From the NCBI GenBank assembly GCA_963575745.1, contig CAUYUJ010018549.1, positions 535,477-599,476 of the forward strand: a stretch of DNA of 64,000 bases, in the 5' to 3' direction. Shown in pieces: positions 10,310-21,870 of this stretch (its first letter is position 1; the number at the start of each line of letters is the position of its first letter). Position numbers and translations under genes: made by a program. The notes beneath the pieces were generated by a model, which was given only the letters and a program-made list of their open reading frames with translations, had not been told where the DNA came from and did not search any database. The DNA is from Prorocentrum cordatum (Eukaryota > Sar > Dinophyceae > Prorocentrales > Prorocentraceae).

Positions 10310-10630
10310 TCGATGGCGCTCTCCTCCTCCTCCTCCTCCTCCTCCTCCTCTCCTCCTCCTCCTCCTCCTCCGCCTCCTACTCCTCCTCCTCTTCCTCGTC
10401 CTCGTCCTCGTTCTCATCGTCATCGTCGTCCTCCTCCTCCACCTCGTCCTCCTCCTCCTCCTCCTCCTCCTCCTCCTCTGCTTCTTCCTCGTCCTCCCTC
10501 TCCCCCCCTCGTCCTTCCATCATCGTCCTCCCATTGTCGTCATGTTCCTCCTCGTCGTCCTCCTCCTCTTCCCCCCCTCCCGATCCTCCACCCTCCTCCT
10601 TTTCGTCGTCGTCGTCGTCGTCGATTGGTC
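10310..10630. repeat. TCC/TCG tract abutting the truncated LINE
   Basis: TCC and TCG triplets run up to the point where the LINE-homologous reading frame begins. The frame stays open through the tract as poly-Ser, which is an accident of composition. Confidence 0.85.
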
Positions 10631-10639
10631 TCCTGTTGC

Positions 10640-12897
10640 AGCCAAACAAGTCAGGGTTCCTCGCGAGCACGACTGCGGCCGAAAAGGAGGTTCGCTTGTC
10701 GGCTCGCATGATAGGGTTTCACAGCAAGGCTCATCTTCGCAACTTGGGCCATGATTTGTACGGTAGGCGCGTAATTCGCAAAGTCGAAAAAGCCAGGGTT
10801 GCCAAGCTCCAGGGGCGTCGGGCCAAACTTCGGGTCCTGAAGAAAGCCGCGGGGCCTAAGGTGGCCGTGCTCTGGCGGACGGGGCTCATGCCCTGTGGGG
10901 CCCATGGTGCCGCGGTGTCTGGGGTCTCGGACCAGGTCCTCAGGAGCCTGCGGGCTGTGGCGGCCGAGCTCGCAGGAGCCCGAGGCCGCATGCACGTCAC
11001 GGCGTTTCTCAGTACGCATCGAGATGAGAACTATGACCCGTTGGTCGACGCAACAGTGCCTCTTGTTTTTCGGTACTGCTGCTGGATCTGGGACCGTCGT
11101 GCTAGTGATGTAGATCTTTGGCATGCGTGGAACGCGGCGGCCTTACGGCTGGCCCATCGACCGCTCTGGAGGGAGGTTCGAGGCCCCGTGGGAGCCGTCT
11201 TTTTGAGCTGGTTGCGCGTTGGCTGGGCCCTTGTGGGACCGACCCATATTCGGACCGACCAGGGAGTTGTTTTGTCGCTTTGCCATGTTTCGCCTTGGGA
11301 TTTAAAACGCCAGCTCATCGAGGGCATTAACAGGGCGCAGATGATTCAGCTTGTGTCGGCCATCCCCGAAGCTTCTGGCGAGGAGATTGTTTGGGGTCGT
11401 GCGCTTCGGGTCGCGGTGAACTCTGTGAGGGAACCTAAGAGGCGCGCGACTCTGAAGGCCTTGCTAGGAGGGGGGCTCTGGCCGCCAGCTCGGAAATTTA
11501 GACACGGACTTGCCGATTCTAACCTCTGTCAGTTTTGCAAGCAGCAAATAGGCACTTTCGGTCATCACTGGTACGAATGTGAAGAGCTCTGGCGCCAGGG
11601 CGACGCCCCAGAGGCAGGCCCTGCGTTGCCAGAGGGAAGTTTCAAGCGAAGGCAGCTGCTCAAGGACTCGGCTCGAGGAATCCCCCCCGACTTCGATGTG
11701 GTTGAGTTGGGTTACGGGTTGCCGTTTCAGCCTGTGGTGTTGGAGCCCGTCCCGAACGTGCTGCCTGTTTTTTCTTGGGGGGCCACCCACCTTCCTTGGG
11801 GAAAACGAGTCTACACCGACGGCTCTGGCCACGCCAACGGGGTCCCCGAGATGGCCCGCTGCGGCTGGGCGGTCGTTGAGATGTCGGCCCGTGGATGGCC
11901 GATCAGGGCCCTGTATGGAGGCCTCGCGGGACGGTGCCAGACGGTGCCACGAGCCGAACGGCAGGCCCTCTTGGAAGCTTTGAAGGTGGTCCCCCCTGGA
12001 GCTGAATTAGTCTCGGACCACCGCTCGGCGGTGACCGAGGGCAACAGCTGGGATCCAGCCTTGGCGACGGGAGCGTACAAGCACGCGTCGGTCTGGAGGC
12101 AAATTTTTAAAATCGTCGGAACGAAGGAGAGACCTTCCTTCCGTTGGACCCCCGCCCATGGAGATCTGGACGAGATTTTGGAGGGCCAGTGGTCTTTTGA
12201 TGGGGCTGGTGTTTCGCGTGAGTCCGATCTCCTTGGGAACGGATGGGCGGACTTTTTCGCGAAGCTGGGGGCTGCTCAGATCCGTGCGGCTGAGAGCGCG
12301 GTCGAAACAGTCAGAGTTGGCCTCAGCGAGGCCAAGCTGAATCTGGATTTCATTTCGCGGGCGGCCCAATTCGTGGCCGCGTCTTCGGTCCCCGAGCCGA
12401 GGCCGCCTGCCAGGCCGAGAAACACCACGGCCCCTCCTCTGGCCTTGATGGCCCACGACCTCGAAACGGTCCCGTCTGGAGGTGTGCGCTGCACGTGGTG
12501 CCACAGTATCGCGAAGTCGGCTGGTGGCCGCGCCAAGCTGGAGCGGCCTGGCGCAGTCTGCAGGCCGACCGATCTGCACTTGTTTTTAGCTGCGGTCCGA
12601 CATCACCGCCACGGTGGCGTCCTCCCTAGGGCGCGTGGCGAGGCGGTGCGTCGAGCGTGGCAGGCCCTCGGCTTCGAGGGCGAGCAGGGCGAGGCTGTCG
12701 CCCCGCCGTCGGTCTTCCATTTCCTGCAGCACCAGGTAGCGGCAGTTGGCCGCTACCTGATCTGTCAGCGTTGTGGGGCCCACGCGCTGGTTGAGGCGCC
12801 GAGCTGGCGCGCCCTGCTCCAGGCCTGCACGGGACGCATGTCCAAGGACCAGCGGTGGTTCCTGGACCGTGTCAGTGCAGGGCGCGAGCCCCGATAG
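10640..12897 (+). CDS. 5'-truncated LINE polyprotein: post-RT region and RNase H
   Basis: This is the C-terminal part of a non-LTR retrotransposon polyprotein. Counting from the first in-frame ATG (10708), a CCHC-like cluster lies at C274, C277, H287 and C291. An RNase HI domain at about residues 365-520 has the full catalytic set: D371 (in YTDGS), E417, D437, H484 and D515. CxxC-containing segments follow near the C terminus, before the TAG at 12895. Residues before M708-encoded methionine (QPNKSGFLAST, from about 10640) look like the segment that follows the RT catalytic aspartates in LINEs, so truncation fell just after the palm. The fingers, palm and endonuclease are missing, as expected of incomplete reverse transcription. 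The frame has no internal stop, so the insertion is fairly young. It belongs to a different LINE family from the element at 35.8 kb, which has no RNase H. Confidence 0.9.
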
Positions 12898-13105
12898 TGG
12901 CGAGCAAGGGTGGGCTGATCCTGGGGGTTAGCCCGCTGCCTGCTTGCCCCTTTCAGGGGCTCGTGGTTTCCTTGCGGGCGGTGCTGCGCTGAGCGCCTGC
13001 CCTTTCTTTTTTGTTGAGAGGCATGCCTCTCGGTGTCTCGCGGCCAGCGCCCGAACTGACGAGCGCTCGCACCGGCGTGGAACGTGGAACGTCGTCGACG
13101 TCATC
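12898..13105. other. 3' flank of the truncated LINE
   Basis: About 200 bp between the LINE stop codon and the next TCC tract, likely at least partly LINE 3' UTR. No poly(A) tail or target duplication is apparent. Confidence 0.4.
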
Positions 13106-13240
13106 GTCGTCGTCCCCTCCCTCCTCCTCCTCCTCCTCCTGCTGCTCCTCCTCCTCCTCCTCCTCCTGCTGCTCCTCCTCCTCCTCCTCCTCCTCCTCCT
13201 CCTCCTCCTCCTCCTCCTCCTCCCCCTCCTCGTCCTCCTG
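13106..13240. repeat. (TCC)n tract
   Basis: TCC repeat with CTGC interruptions, on the same strand as the tract upstream of the LINE. Confidence 0.92.
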
Positions 13241-13245
13241 CAAAA

Positions 13246-13620
13246 GCAGCCCGCCGCAGGCGCCGCAAAAATTGGTTTGTACACTGAACGTGGTTTGGGT
13301 CGCGGGTGGGCCGCGGGTTCTCCACCGGGAACGAATGCAAAAGATGCTCGCCGCAGGCGCCGAAAAAATTGGTTTGTACCCTGAACGTGGTCGCGGGTGG
13401 GCCGCGGTCTCTCCACCTAGAACGATTCAAAAGATGCCCGCCGCAGGCGCCGAAAAATGTGGTTTGTACCCTGAACGTGGTTTGGGTCGCGGGTTGGTCG
13501 CGAGTTGATCGCGGGGTGGGTCGCGGGCTCTCCACCTGGAAGGAATGCAAAAAAAGCCCGCCGCAGGCGCCGAAAATGTTGGTTTGTACCTTGAACGTGG
13601 TTTGGGTCGAAGGTGGGTCG
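13246..13620 (+). repeat. Four tandem ~100-bp units
   Basis: CGCCGCAGGCGCCG, then AAAA..TTGGTTTGTACC and TGAACGTGG recurs at about 13250, 13349, 13438 and 13557. Units end with a TCTCCACC...GAA.GAATGCAAAA segment. The GGGTCGCGGG spacer within the units grades into the minisatellite that follows. Confidence 0.85.
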
Positions 13621-13980
13621 CGGGTGGGTCGCGGGGTGAGTCGCGGGTGGGTCGCGGGTGGGTCGCGGGTGGGTCGCGGGCGGGTCGCGGGTGGGTCGCG
13701 GGGTGGGCCGCGGGCGGGTCGCGGGGTGGGTCGCGGGTGGGTCGCGGGTGGGTCGCGCGGGCCGCGGGGTGGGTCGCGGGTGGGTCGCGGGTGGGTCGCG
13801 GGTGGGTCGCGGGGTGGGTCGCGCGGGTGGGTCGCGGGTGGGTCGCGGGTGGGTCGCAGGGTGGGTCGCGGGGTGGGTCGCGGGGTGGGTCGCGGGTGGG
13901 TCGCGGGTGGGTCGCGGGTGGGTCGCGGGTGGGTCGCGGGGTGGGTCGCGGGTGGGTCGCGGGGCAGGTTGCGGGTGGGA
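13600..13980 (+). repeat. GGGTGGGTCGC minisatellite
   Basis: An 11-bp G-rich unit (GGGTGGGTCGC, with extra G or CGC in some) is repeated about 30 times. It probably expanded from the spacer of the adjoining 100-bp units. Confidence 0.92.
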
Positions 13981-13999
13981 CGACGACAACAAACAACAC

Positions 14000-14087
14000 C
14001 AAACAACAACAACAACAACAACAACAACAAGAACAACAACAACAACAACAACAACACCAACAACAACAACAACAACAACAACAACAA

Positions 14088-14153
<66 letters not shown>

Positions 14154-14165
14154 ACAACAACAACA
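14000..14165. repeat. (CAA)n microsatellite
   Basis: A nearly pure CAA repeat of about 160 bp, starting right after the G-rich minisatellite. Confidence 0.95.
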
Positions 14166-14239
14166 CGAATCCGCACCGCGGAATCTCACTTCAGCCACGC
14201 ACCCAGGGACAATGAATGACCGTTCGGCCCCCTCACTCT

Positions 14240-14495
14240 GACATACATATATACACATACACACATACACACATACATACATGCATGCATGCATGCATGC
14301 AAACATACATACACACATACATACACGTACACATGCATGCATGTTTGCATACATACGTACACACATACACACAAACACTCATACATACATACATGCATGC
14401 ATACATACATACATTCATCCATACATACATATATACACATACATACATACTTACATGCGTTCACCAAGATATACGTGCATACACACATACATACA
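14240..14495. repeat. (ACAT)n tract, interrupted
   Basis: ACAT/ACAC tetranucleotides with ATGC and GTAC variants. Confidence 0.92.
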
Positions 14496-14497
14496 TA

Positions 14498-14537
14498 CTA
14501 GAACCACGCGCGCGCTTCGCGCGCGCTTAGGTTCTAG
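14498..14537. repeat. CTAGAACC hairpin, copy 1
   Basis: CTAGAACC pairs with GGTTCTAG at the other end, and the interior CGCGCGCGC-TT-CGCGCGCGC is self-complementary. It sits between an ACAT tract and the first TTGGGGCCTC-type array. Homologous hairpins occur at 23555-23595 and 27377-27421. Confidence 0.85.
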
Positions 14538-14639
14538 CTAGGAGGCGAGCTTGAGTCAACGAAAGTCGCAGGGAAGGGGGCAGGGGGAAGAAGGCCAGAG
14601 AGCGCTGAAGGATACAAATACTGGAACCCTCTTGTGATT

Positions 14640-15960
14640 TTGTGGGGGGCCTCGTCCGGCCGCTCGCTGGGAGTTTGACGTAGCTTCTCGGGAGCCTCTG
14701 AACCTGTCGGGGGCCTCCTGGAAGCAGGTTCGAAGCATTTTGGGGGCCGATTTGGGGCTTCTCGGGGCCTCCTTTGGGCCTCTTGGGGGTCTCCTGGGGC
14801 CTCTTGAGGGGCCTCCTTGGGGCCTCCTGGCGGCCTCTTGGGGCGGAAGGCTCGAGCTTGCGGTTCGTGGTCCCCCTCTGGGCCCCCTCTTGGGCCCGTC
14901 TTGGGGCCCTCTTGGGCCATCTTGGGCGCCTCTTGGGCCGTCTTGGGGCCCTCTTGGGCTGTCCTGGGGCCCTCTTGGAAGCTTCTTGGGCCGTCTTGGG
15001 GCGGTCTTGGAGGCCTCTTGGGCCGTCTTGGACGCGGTGAAAGCCCAAGATGCGAACATGCGAAAAATATACGTTTCCCATAGGAATGGCACGATTTTTG
15101 TTTCTTGGACCTCTCTTGGGGTGCCTCTCGGAACGTCTTGGGCTGATTTTGGAAGCCTTTTGGCGCCTCTGGGCGGCGTTTTGGCGCCTCCTGGGATATG
15201 TTGGGCCGGAAGCTCGGAATTCGAGAGTGGCTTTCTCCTTCTGGGACCCCTCTCGAAGTCGTCTTGGGGTTCTCTTGGGCCGTCTTGGGGCCGTCCTGAG
15301 CCACTCGTGCGCAGCCTTGGAGCGCTCCCGGAGGCCTCCTAGGCCGTCTTGGAGGCCTCTTGGGCCGTCTTGGACGCGGTGAAAGCCCAAGATGCGAACA
15401 TGCGAAAAATATACGTTTTCCCATAGGAATGGCACGATTTTTGTTTCTTGGACCTCTCTTGGGGTGCCTCTCGGAACGTCTTGGGGTGCTTTTGGGAGCC
15501 TTTTGGCGCCTCTTGGCGGCATTTTGGCGCCTCCTGGAGCCTCTTGGGCCGGAAGCTCGGAATTCGAGGTTGGCTTTCTCCGTCTGGGACCCCTCTCGAA
15601 CTCGTCTTGGGGCTCTCTTCGGCCGTCTTGGGGCCGTCCTGGGCCACTCGTGCGCAGCCTTGGAGCGCTCCCGGAGGCCTCGTAGACCGTCTTGGGCGCC
15701 TCTTGGGCCGTCTTGGACGCGGTGAAAGCCCAAGAGGCGAACATGCGACAAATATACGTTTTCCCATGGAATGGCACGATTTTTGCTTCTTGGGCCTCTC
15801 TTGGGCTGCCTCTCGGAGCGTCTTGGAGGCTTCTGGGACCTTCTTGGTGTCATGACAGGCGTCTTGGAAGGCATCTGGAGCCATCGGAGCGCGTTCCGAA
15901 GCCGCCTGCGAACGATCTTGGACGGCGTCCGGCGGTCCGACGAGCCTCCGGGCCCCCCGG
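14640..15960 (+). repeat. TTGGGGCCTC-type array I with ~342-bp units
   Basis: A degenerate array of TTGGGGCCTC and TCTTGGGCCG words. A 342-bp higher-order unit is visible: GACGCGGTGAAAGCCCAAGA, then GCGAACATGCGA and TATACGTTTTCCCAT, recurs at about 15033, 15374 and 15717. Long frames on both strands (Pro/Arg/Lys-rich or Trp/Leu/Gly-rich) are by-products. The array ends in a GC-rich block (GGCCCCGGGCCCCCGG, GTGCGCCGTTATATG) that recurs at 29805-29850. Confidence 0.85.
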
Positions 15961-16016
15961 GGCCCACATTTGTGGTCGGGGTCCCGGCCCCGGGCCCCCG
16001 GACCCGGTGCGCCGTT

Positions 16017-16925
16017 ATATGTGTACACGCACTCACACATACATACATACATACATACATACATACATACATACATACATACATACATACATACGTACGT
16101 ACGTACGTACGTACGTACGTACATACATACATTCCTACACGCATATGTACACATTCACGCATGTATGCTTACATACGCCTACACATACACATACCCATAC
16201 ACATGCATACACACATTCATGCGAACTTGCATGCATGCATACACACACGCATGCCCATGCCAACATACACATACATACATATACACGCACACAAACACAC
16301 ACTCGTACACACATACATACATACATACATACCTACCTACCTACATACATACATACATACATACATACATACATACATACATACACATACATACATACAT
16401 ACATACATACATACATACATACATACATACACACACACATCCATACATCCAGCCGTCCATCCATGAATGCATCCATGCGTACACGCATACACAGTTCCAT
16501 ACGCATGCAACCATACGTACACACAACCATGCATCCATACACGCATACACATACATGCATACGTGTACCCAGACATACATGCATACATACATACATACAC
16601 AGATCTACACCTACCTACAATCATACATACACACATCCATCCATCCATCCATCCATCCATCCATCCATACATACATACATACATACATACATACACATAC
16701 ATACACACATACATACAAATTCACACATTTACATGCATGCATACATACACCCATATATACACATGCATGCATACATACGTACATACAGTCGTCATACATG
16801 CGTTCGTACATACTTCTATATATTCATGCATACACGCACACAAACATATCACACACACACGTGCACACATACATACATGCGTCCATGAATACATACATAC
16901 ATGCATACATACATACACTCATACA
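16017..16925. repeat. (ACAT)n tract, ~0.9 kb
   Basis: Long tetranucleotide tract: pure ACAT blocks (16036-16130, 16310-16430, 16665-16700) separated by ATGC, CATCC and ACAC variants. Includes ACGT-rich variants at 16093-16122. Confidence 0.95.
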
Positions 16926-16969
16926 TCTGGCCACTTGCATATACAGCACAGAAGATGCTTGGGAACAGT

Positions 16970-17350
16970 AAGAGAGCAGAAGGAGAAGGAGGAGGAGGAG
17001 GAGGAGGAGGAGGGGGAGGAGACGAAGAGGAGCGAGGAGGAGGAGGACGAGTAGGAGGAGGAGGAGGAGAGGAAGCGGAGGCGGAGGAGGAAAGGGATGC
17101 GGGGGAGGAGGAGGAGGGGGAGGAGGAGGAGGAGGAGGAGGAGGAGGAGGAGGAGAAGAAGGATGATGATGATGAGGAGGAGGAGGAGGAGGACGAGGAG
17201 GAGGAGGACGACGAGGAGGACGAGGAGGAGGACGAGGAGGAGGGGGAGGAGAAGGAGGAAGACGAGGAGGACGAGGAGGACGAGGAGAAGGACGACGAGG
17301 AGGACGAGGAGGACGAGGAGGAGGAGGACGAGGGGGAGGAAAGAGGAGCG
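16970..17350. repeat. (GGA)n tract with GAC/GAT variants
   Basis: Polypurine tract of about 380 bp dominated by GGA, with GACGAGGA blocks. Confidence 0.93.
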
Positions 17351-19372
17351 GGGAGCCGCCCCGTTTGAAGGTCGGCGAGGAGGTCTGCTGGCTACCGATC
17401 ACTGTGCGCCTCCGGTCCATGGACCCGCGGTGCCGCTGGAGGAGGAAGAGGAGCATGAGCTGCTGCTGCTGCTGCTGCTGCTGCTGCTATTGCGTCGATC
17501 TTAGCAATACTATCTACCTTCGGTCGCCACGGAGCTGGTGTTTTTCTTTCTTCCTTTCTCTTTCTCTCTCTCTCTCTCAGGGGGGGGCTTCACTGCTTCA
17601 AGGGGAACGCTAGGACTGCTGCCGCTGCTGGCGGTACGCGCAGCTCTAGCAGTGGCACCGCGGCACGGGGGTGCATACAACAATAACAGCTGCTCGCTGA
17701 TGGAGAGCTGCCGGCCTACAACCTTCCCTCGACGGCGCACGCCTCTGGAGCTGGTGCTGACGTCAAAACTGGTGACGCTTCTCCAGGACAGGAAGGGGAT
17801 GATGATGCTGCTGATGATGATGATGATGATGATGAGGAGGAGGAGGACGACGACGACAGCGTGCCGAAACAAGAGAACCAGAACAAGGGAGAAAGAGGCC
17901 GAAGCAGGAGACGCAGAAAAAACAGGGGCAGAGAGGGCGGCCGGAACGAGAAATATTGGCATTTGTTAATTAGGAAGGGGGAATGTGTTGGCTTGTTTGC
18001 AACCGCGCTGCCCTCTCTTTCGCTTCCGCTCTTCCTCCTCCTCCTCCTCCTCCTCGCACTCCTCCTCCTCTTCCGTCTACCCCGTTCTTCGCCCGTTCGG
18101 TTTCAAACATCATCGGTTGCACGATTCATGGAGCAAACTCAGGGACCTCGCGCTTGCTGGTTTGAGTCGCGTGGTTGCTGTTGAGGACAAAGGGATCATC
18201 GAGGACTGGCACGACTGCAGGGGTGGAGGATAGGCGGCACGAGGAAAGCAGAGAACTTGCATCGGAACTGGAGCTGGAGCGGGAGGAGGAGCTGGAACTG
18301 GAGCTGCGCGCCCGGAGTTCGAGGGGTGCTCCACGCCTACCAGGTGACCACCGCTGCGGCATCCGAGAACTTCGTTCGAGCGACCTTCAAACTGACACGC
18401 CTTCCGCCCAGGCACAGCGGCCTGCGCCGCCAGGGGAGGAGGCGTGGGGAGCAGGGGGGGAGGGAGGAGTCTAGAAGTGTAACAGGAAGCATGGGGGGAA
18501 GGAAGACGACGGCGTTGCGGAAATGGCTCCTCTCTGCAGCTGCTCCTCCTCCGTGCTCTTCGTTCTCCTCTTCCTCCTCTCCTCCCTCCTCGCCCTCTTG
18601 CTCCATCTTCTCCTCCCATGTATTGTGTCTGCCCTTTTCCCCAGAAGTGTCAGAAAGGAGCAAGGAGAACGAGGGGGAGGTGGTGGATCAGGTCGTACGA
18701 TGGATTGGGCAAGAGCAGCGGTTGAAGAGTAAAGCTGGGTCGACTGCGTCTCCTTGCCCGCTGGAAGGACGGGGCGGGTCTGGGGATGGGCCCGAGCCAA
18801 CCGAGGCGCTCCGCAAGGGGGTTCGAAGAGGGAGCGCCACCAACGGGTGCCAAGACAACAATAACTATAACTGTCGCAACTGGTGAACAACGAGAGAAAG
18901 GAACTTAATACACATGGAAACATGACCGCAAACGTTTGCAATGATCAAGATAATCTCCCGTCATGGTCTGCTATAAGTGACTGGCAAGTGCGAGATTGCG
19001 GACAACATGGTCGATCGGAACCTGGCCACGTTGCCCGAACTCTCTGTACCTGACCCCAACCGACCGTGAACGTCACTGCTGCTTGGGATTGAAAGGTCCG
19101 CGGTCAACCAACAAACAACAACGCGCAACACGTGATTCCAGATACAACCGAGCCAACGTTGGCAACCCGTAGCGCACGCTTTCGAGCCAGCGCCCACACG
19201 CATAAGACTACTTGTGGCCAATAGCCCAGGAGAGACCTTCGCAACAAACCGTGTGTGTGCAAACTCACACTCCGCAGGGCAGGGCCGCACATGCTTGCAC
19301 CTTGGCTTCAAATCTTGAGGGCCTGTTCTGCAAATTAAAACACCTCTGGCACTGGCGATCGGACTCATGCTC
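17351..19372. other. No gene recognised; short microsatellites
   Basis: Contains CTG repeats at 17458-17489, a TC run at 17555-17578, GATGAT repeats at 17800-17840 and a TCC run at 18030-18070. The remaining frames show no recognisable domain. Confidence 0.45.
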
Positions 19373-19374
19373 TA

Positions 19375-19539
19375 CACCCCGCGAAATGCTTAAGAAATCA
19401 TGGGTTAAGAAATTCATAGTCTCAGATCTTGAACAAAAACCCAACATTTCTATTAACAACTTAAGATTTACACTGAAACGTTAAGAATAATCGAGACTCT
19501 GGCCGAAAACTTAAGTTTTCTTAAGCATCGCCTAAGGTG
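19375..19539. mobile_element. TA-flanked MITE, copy 1 (Tc1/mariner-like)
   Basis: A 165-bp element flanked by TA (19373-19374 and 19540-19541). The ends are CACCCCGCGAAATGCTTAAGAAA and, read inward from the right, CACCTTAGGCGATGCTTAAG, sharing CACC and TGCTTAAGAAA. The core is AT-rich in a GC-rich window. A second copy of identical length lies at 51550-51714. TA duplication plus short inverted ends suggests a Tc1/mariner-type non-autonomous element; no transposase is present. Confidence 0.82.
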
Positions 19540-19544
19540 TAGTC

Positions 19545-20735
19545 AAGTTCGCGTCTTTCCCAAAATCGTGTATCACACGACGTGTGGACGCTCCGCCAGA
19601 GTTGCTCCCGCAGAGACGGCGAATTTCAAGACAGGCCCTCCCTCTTACGTGCCCTCCTCCCTCCTATCGATAGGCTGCCGACGATCCCTTTTGTTGGAGC
19701 CGCCGATTTCCTGGAACCTCTGACTCCTCCCCATGGACACGCTGTTCACCGCGAGCCGTTTCCTCCAGAGGCCGAACACGGGGACAAACAACCCGCCGAT
19801 GCTCCTTCAGGATGTTCGAGGCCTTGGCCCGCCTCCTCGAAATCGAACCTCCAGACTTCGCCTGTTATCTCTTCTGGCCAGAACTTTGAAGGCCGCTCCT
19901 GGGAGCACGAACGCGCCCCAAAGAAGAAGCAAGCTAATACTCGCGTGTCGAACGATCCCCACCCGAGAGCTTGCCGTCGCTCGGACGTCCATTTCCCGTG
20001 CATTTGTCGGTTTCGTGCGTGTTCTTTGTTGCTCGATGGTCCAGGATGGTCCTCGATGGTTCCCTCTGGAAAAAATCACACGTCCGAGCGATGCCAAGAG
20101 AGCAAAAGGCGGGATCCACAGGGAGCGCGGGCCCCCTCGGGGCCTGGCGGCCGCGCTGTGCAGTCGCCGTTCGTCGAAAAGGCGAGGCGGGGTACCAACA
20201 GAGCACCAGGGCCCTCAGGGCCCGGATGTCGCGGTGTGCAGGGTGCGCGAGGCGGGTCTGGAGCTCTGCCTTTTTCCTCCAAGCCCGGCACTCCCAGCCT
20301 TTCGGGCGGGTAATTGGACACAAATGCCCCGTCCAAGCCTGACAATCCCACCCTTTAGGGCGGGGGGTCTGACACAAACGCCCCGGCCCGCGAGGCTCGA
20401 TCCTCGCCCTCTTCCCGCCCCTGGCCGGCAAGATGGGCCCGCCCGCGCGTGCAGCTCCGAGAGGGCCTCCCGCACGCGCGACACGTCGCCCCGCAGGGCC
20501 GACATGTCCCGCTCCTGGAGGCCCAGGCAGTGCCAGTGGGGGGTCACCACGGCGGGGGGGCGCCACCTCCCCCAGGAAGCAGAGCCCGCCGGGGACCCCC
20601 CAGGGCCCCCCCAGAGGCGCCAGCCACCGTCAAACGCCTCCTCGATCCTCGATGCTCCCTCCTCCTCGGTCCTCGCCTGCCGGGAGGAGGTGTGGCGACC
20701 CCCCGAGTGGTAGATCCACTTGGCACTGCCCGGAG
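19545..20735. other. No gene recognised
   Basis: GC-rich sequence with overlapping frames. A short tandem duplication near 20290-20380 repeats GGCGG..TGACACAAACGCCCCG-like text. Confidence 0.4.
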
Positions 20736-20737
20736 GG

Positions 20738-20763
20738 GTGTGTGTGTGTGTGCAGATGTGTAT

Positions 20764-20798
<35 letters not shown>

Positions 20799-21005
20799 GT
20801 GTGTGTGTGTGTGTTGTGTGTGTGTGTGTGTTGTGTGTGTTGTGTGTGTTGTGTGTGTGTTTTGTGTGTTGTGTGTTGTGTGTTGTGTGTTGTGTGTTGT
20901 GTGTTGTGTGTTGTGTGTTGTGTGTTGTGTGGTGTGTGTGTGGTGTGTGTGTGTGTGGTGTGTGTGTGTGCGTGTGTGCGTGTGTGTGGTGTGTGTGTGT
21001 GGGGG
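20738..21005. repeat. (TG)n tract with TGTGTTG units
   Basis: About 270 bp of TG repeat, including a block of TGTGTTG heptamers (20865-20935). Confidence 0.95.
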
Positions 21006-21785
21006 GCGGTTCGCGAGAGGTGGGGCCAGGATGCACGGCCTGATTTTTGTCACGCCAGGCGGTTTCGCCCGGGCTGGCTCCGCAGAAGGATCGGGCTTCG
21101 GGCTCCAGTCTGTGTCGATGATCCTCATAATGTGTGCTCGTGCGCCGACGTGTGCTCGTGCACCGAAGGCCTTCGATACGACGAAGGCGGTGTAGAAGGA
21201 TGAAGGCCGACACGGGCGGCGGGGCCAACGCACGTTGGGCTAACACACGTCCTGAGGATCACCGAGTCTGGGGCCATTGGCCCGGTAGAAAACTGTAGGT
21301 CACCACGTGCCGGAGCCTTTACCAGGGAAGACAAACTCGACACCTCATCCTCGCAGACTTCCAGCGATGTCTGAGCAGGCGCTTCTCCTGGGCAAGCTTG
21401 GCCTCTAGAGTTCCAGGGTCGCCCTTGCCGGGGATTCCAGGGACTCCAGAGGAGAGGATGGTGCAGGGAGGCGAGGAGCAGGCTTGCTCACGAACGTCCC
21501 CCAGAGGCCCGAGCTAGTCGTGGCTGCAATCAGCAGGCCGCTGCACCTCCTCCTGCCGCTCCTGCTCCTGCCCCTTTCGCGCCCTCGACGCCGTCCGGGG
21601 GCGGGGAGGCCAAAGGCCAGCCCCCTCACCGCCCAAAAGGCGAAGCCTGGGGTTCGCGGAGGAGAAAAAAGAAACTCCGCCGTTACAGCCTGCTCCCGCT
21701 CCTCCTCCCCTGCCGCTGCGGGTCGTCGTCCTGACCCGGCGTCCTGCTCGTGCTCTGTCCTGCTCATCCTCTGTCGCCCCATGGC
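21006..21785. other. No gene recognised
   Basis: Contains a small direct repeat TGTGCTCGTGC.CCG near 21133-21165. No other structure is seen. Confidence 0.4.
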
Positions 21786-21870
21786 TCCCGCTTCTCCTCC
21801 TCCACCACCTTCTCCTCCTCCTCCTCCTCCTCCTCCTCCTCCTCCTCCTCCTCCTCCTCCTCCTCTGCCG
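21786..21870. repeat. (TCC)n tract
   Basis: TCC triplets following TCTCCTCCTCCACC. Confidence 0.9.

Noticed and set aside
10291-10640. Poly-Ser N-terminal extension of the truncated LINE ORF
   Set aside because: It is encoded by the TCC/TCG tract and begins at a GTG. LINE homology starts only near 10640.
14527-16162. Minus-strand frames of 400-540 residues rich in Pro, Arg, Lys and Gln, and plus-strand Trp/Leu/Gly-rich frames in the TTGGGGCCTC arrays
   Set aside because: They are translations of a degenerate minisatellite and are open on both strands. Start codons are arbitrary.
18150-18175. tRNA-like B box (GGTTTGAGTCGC)
   Set aside because: No matching A box at proper distance and no cloverleaf could be drawn.
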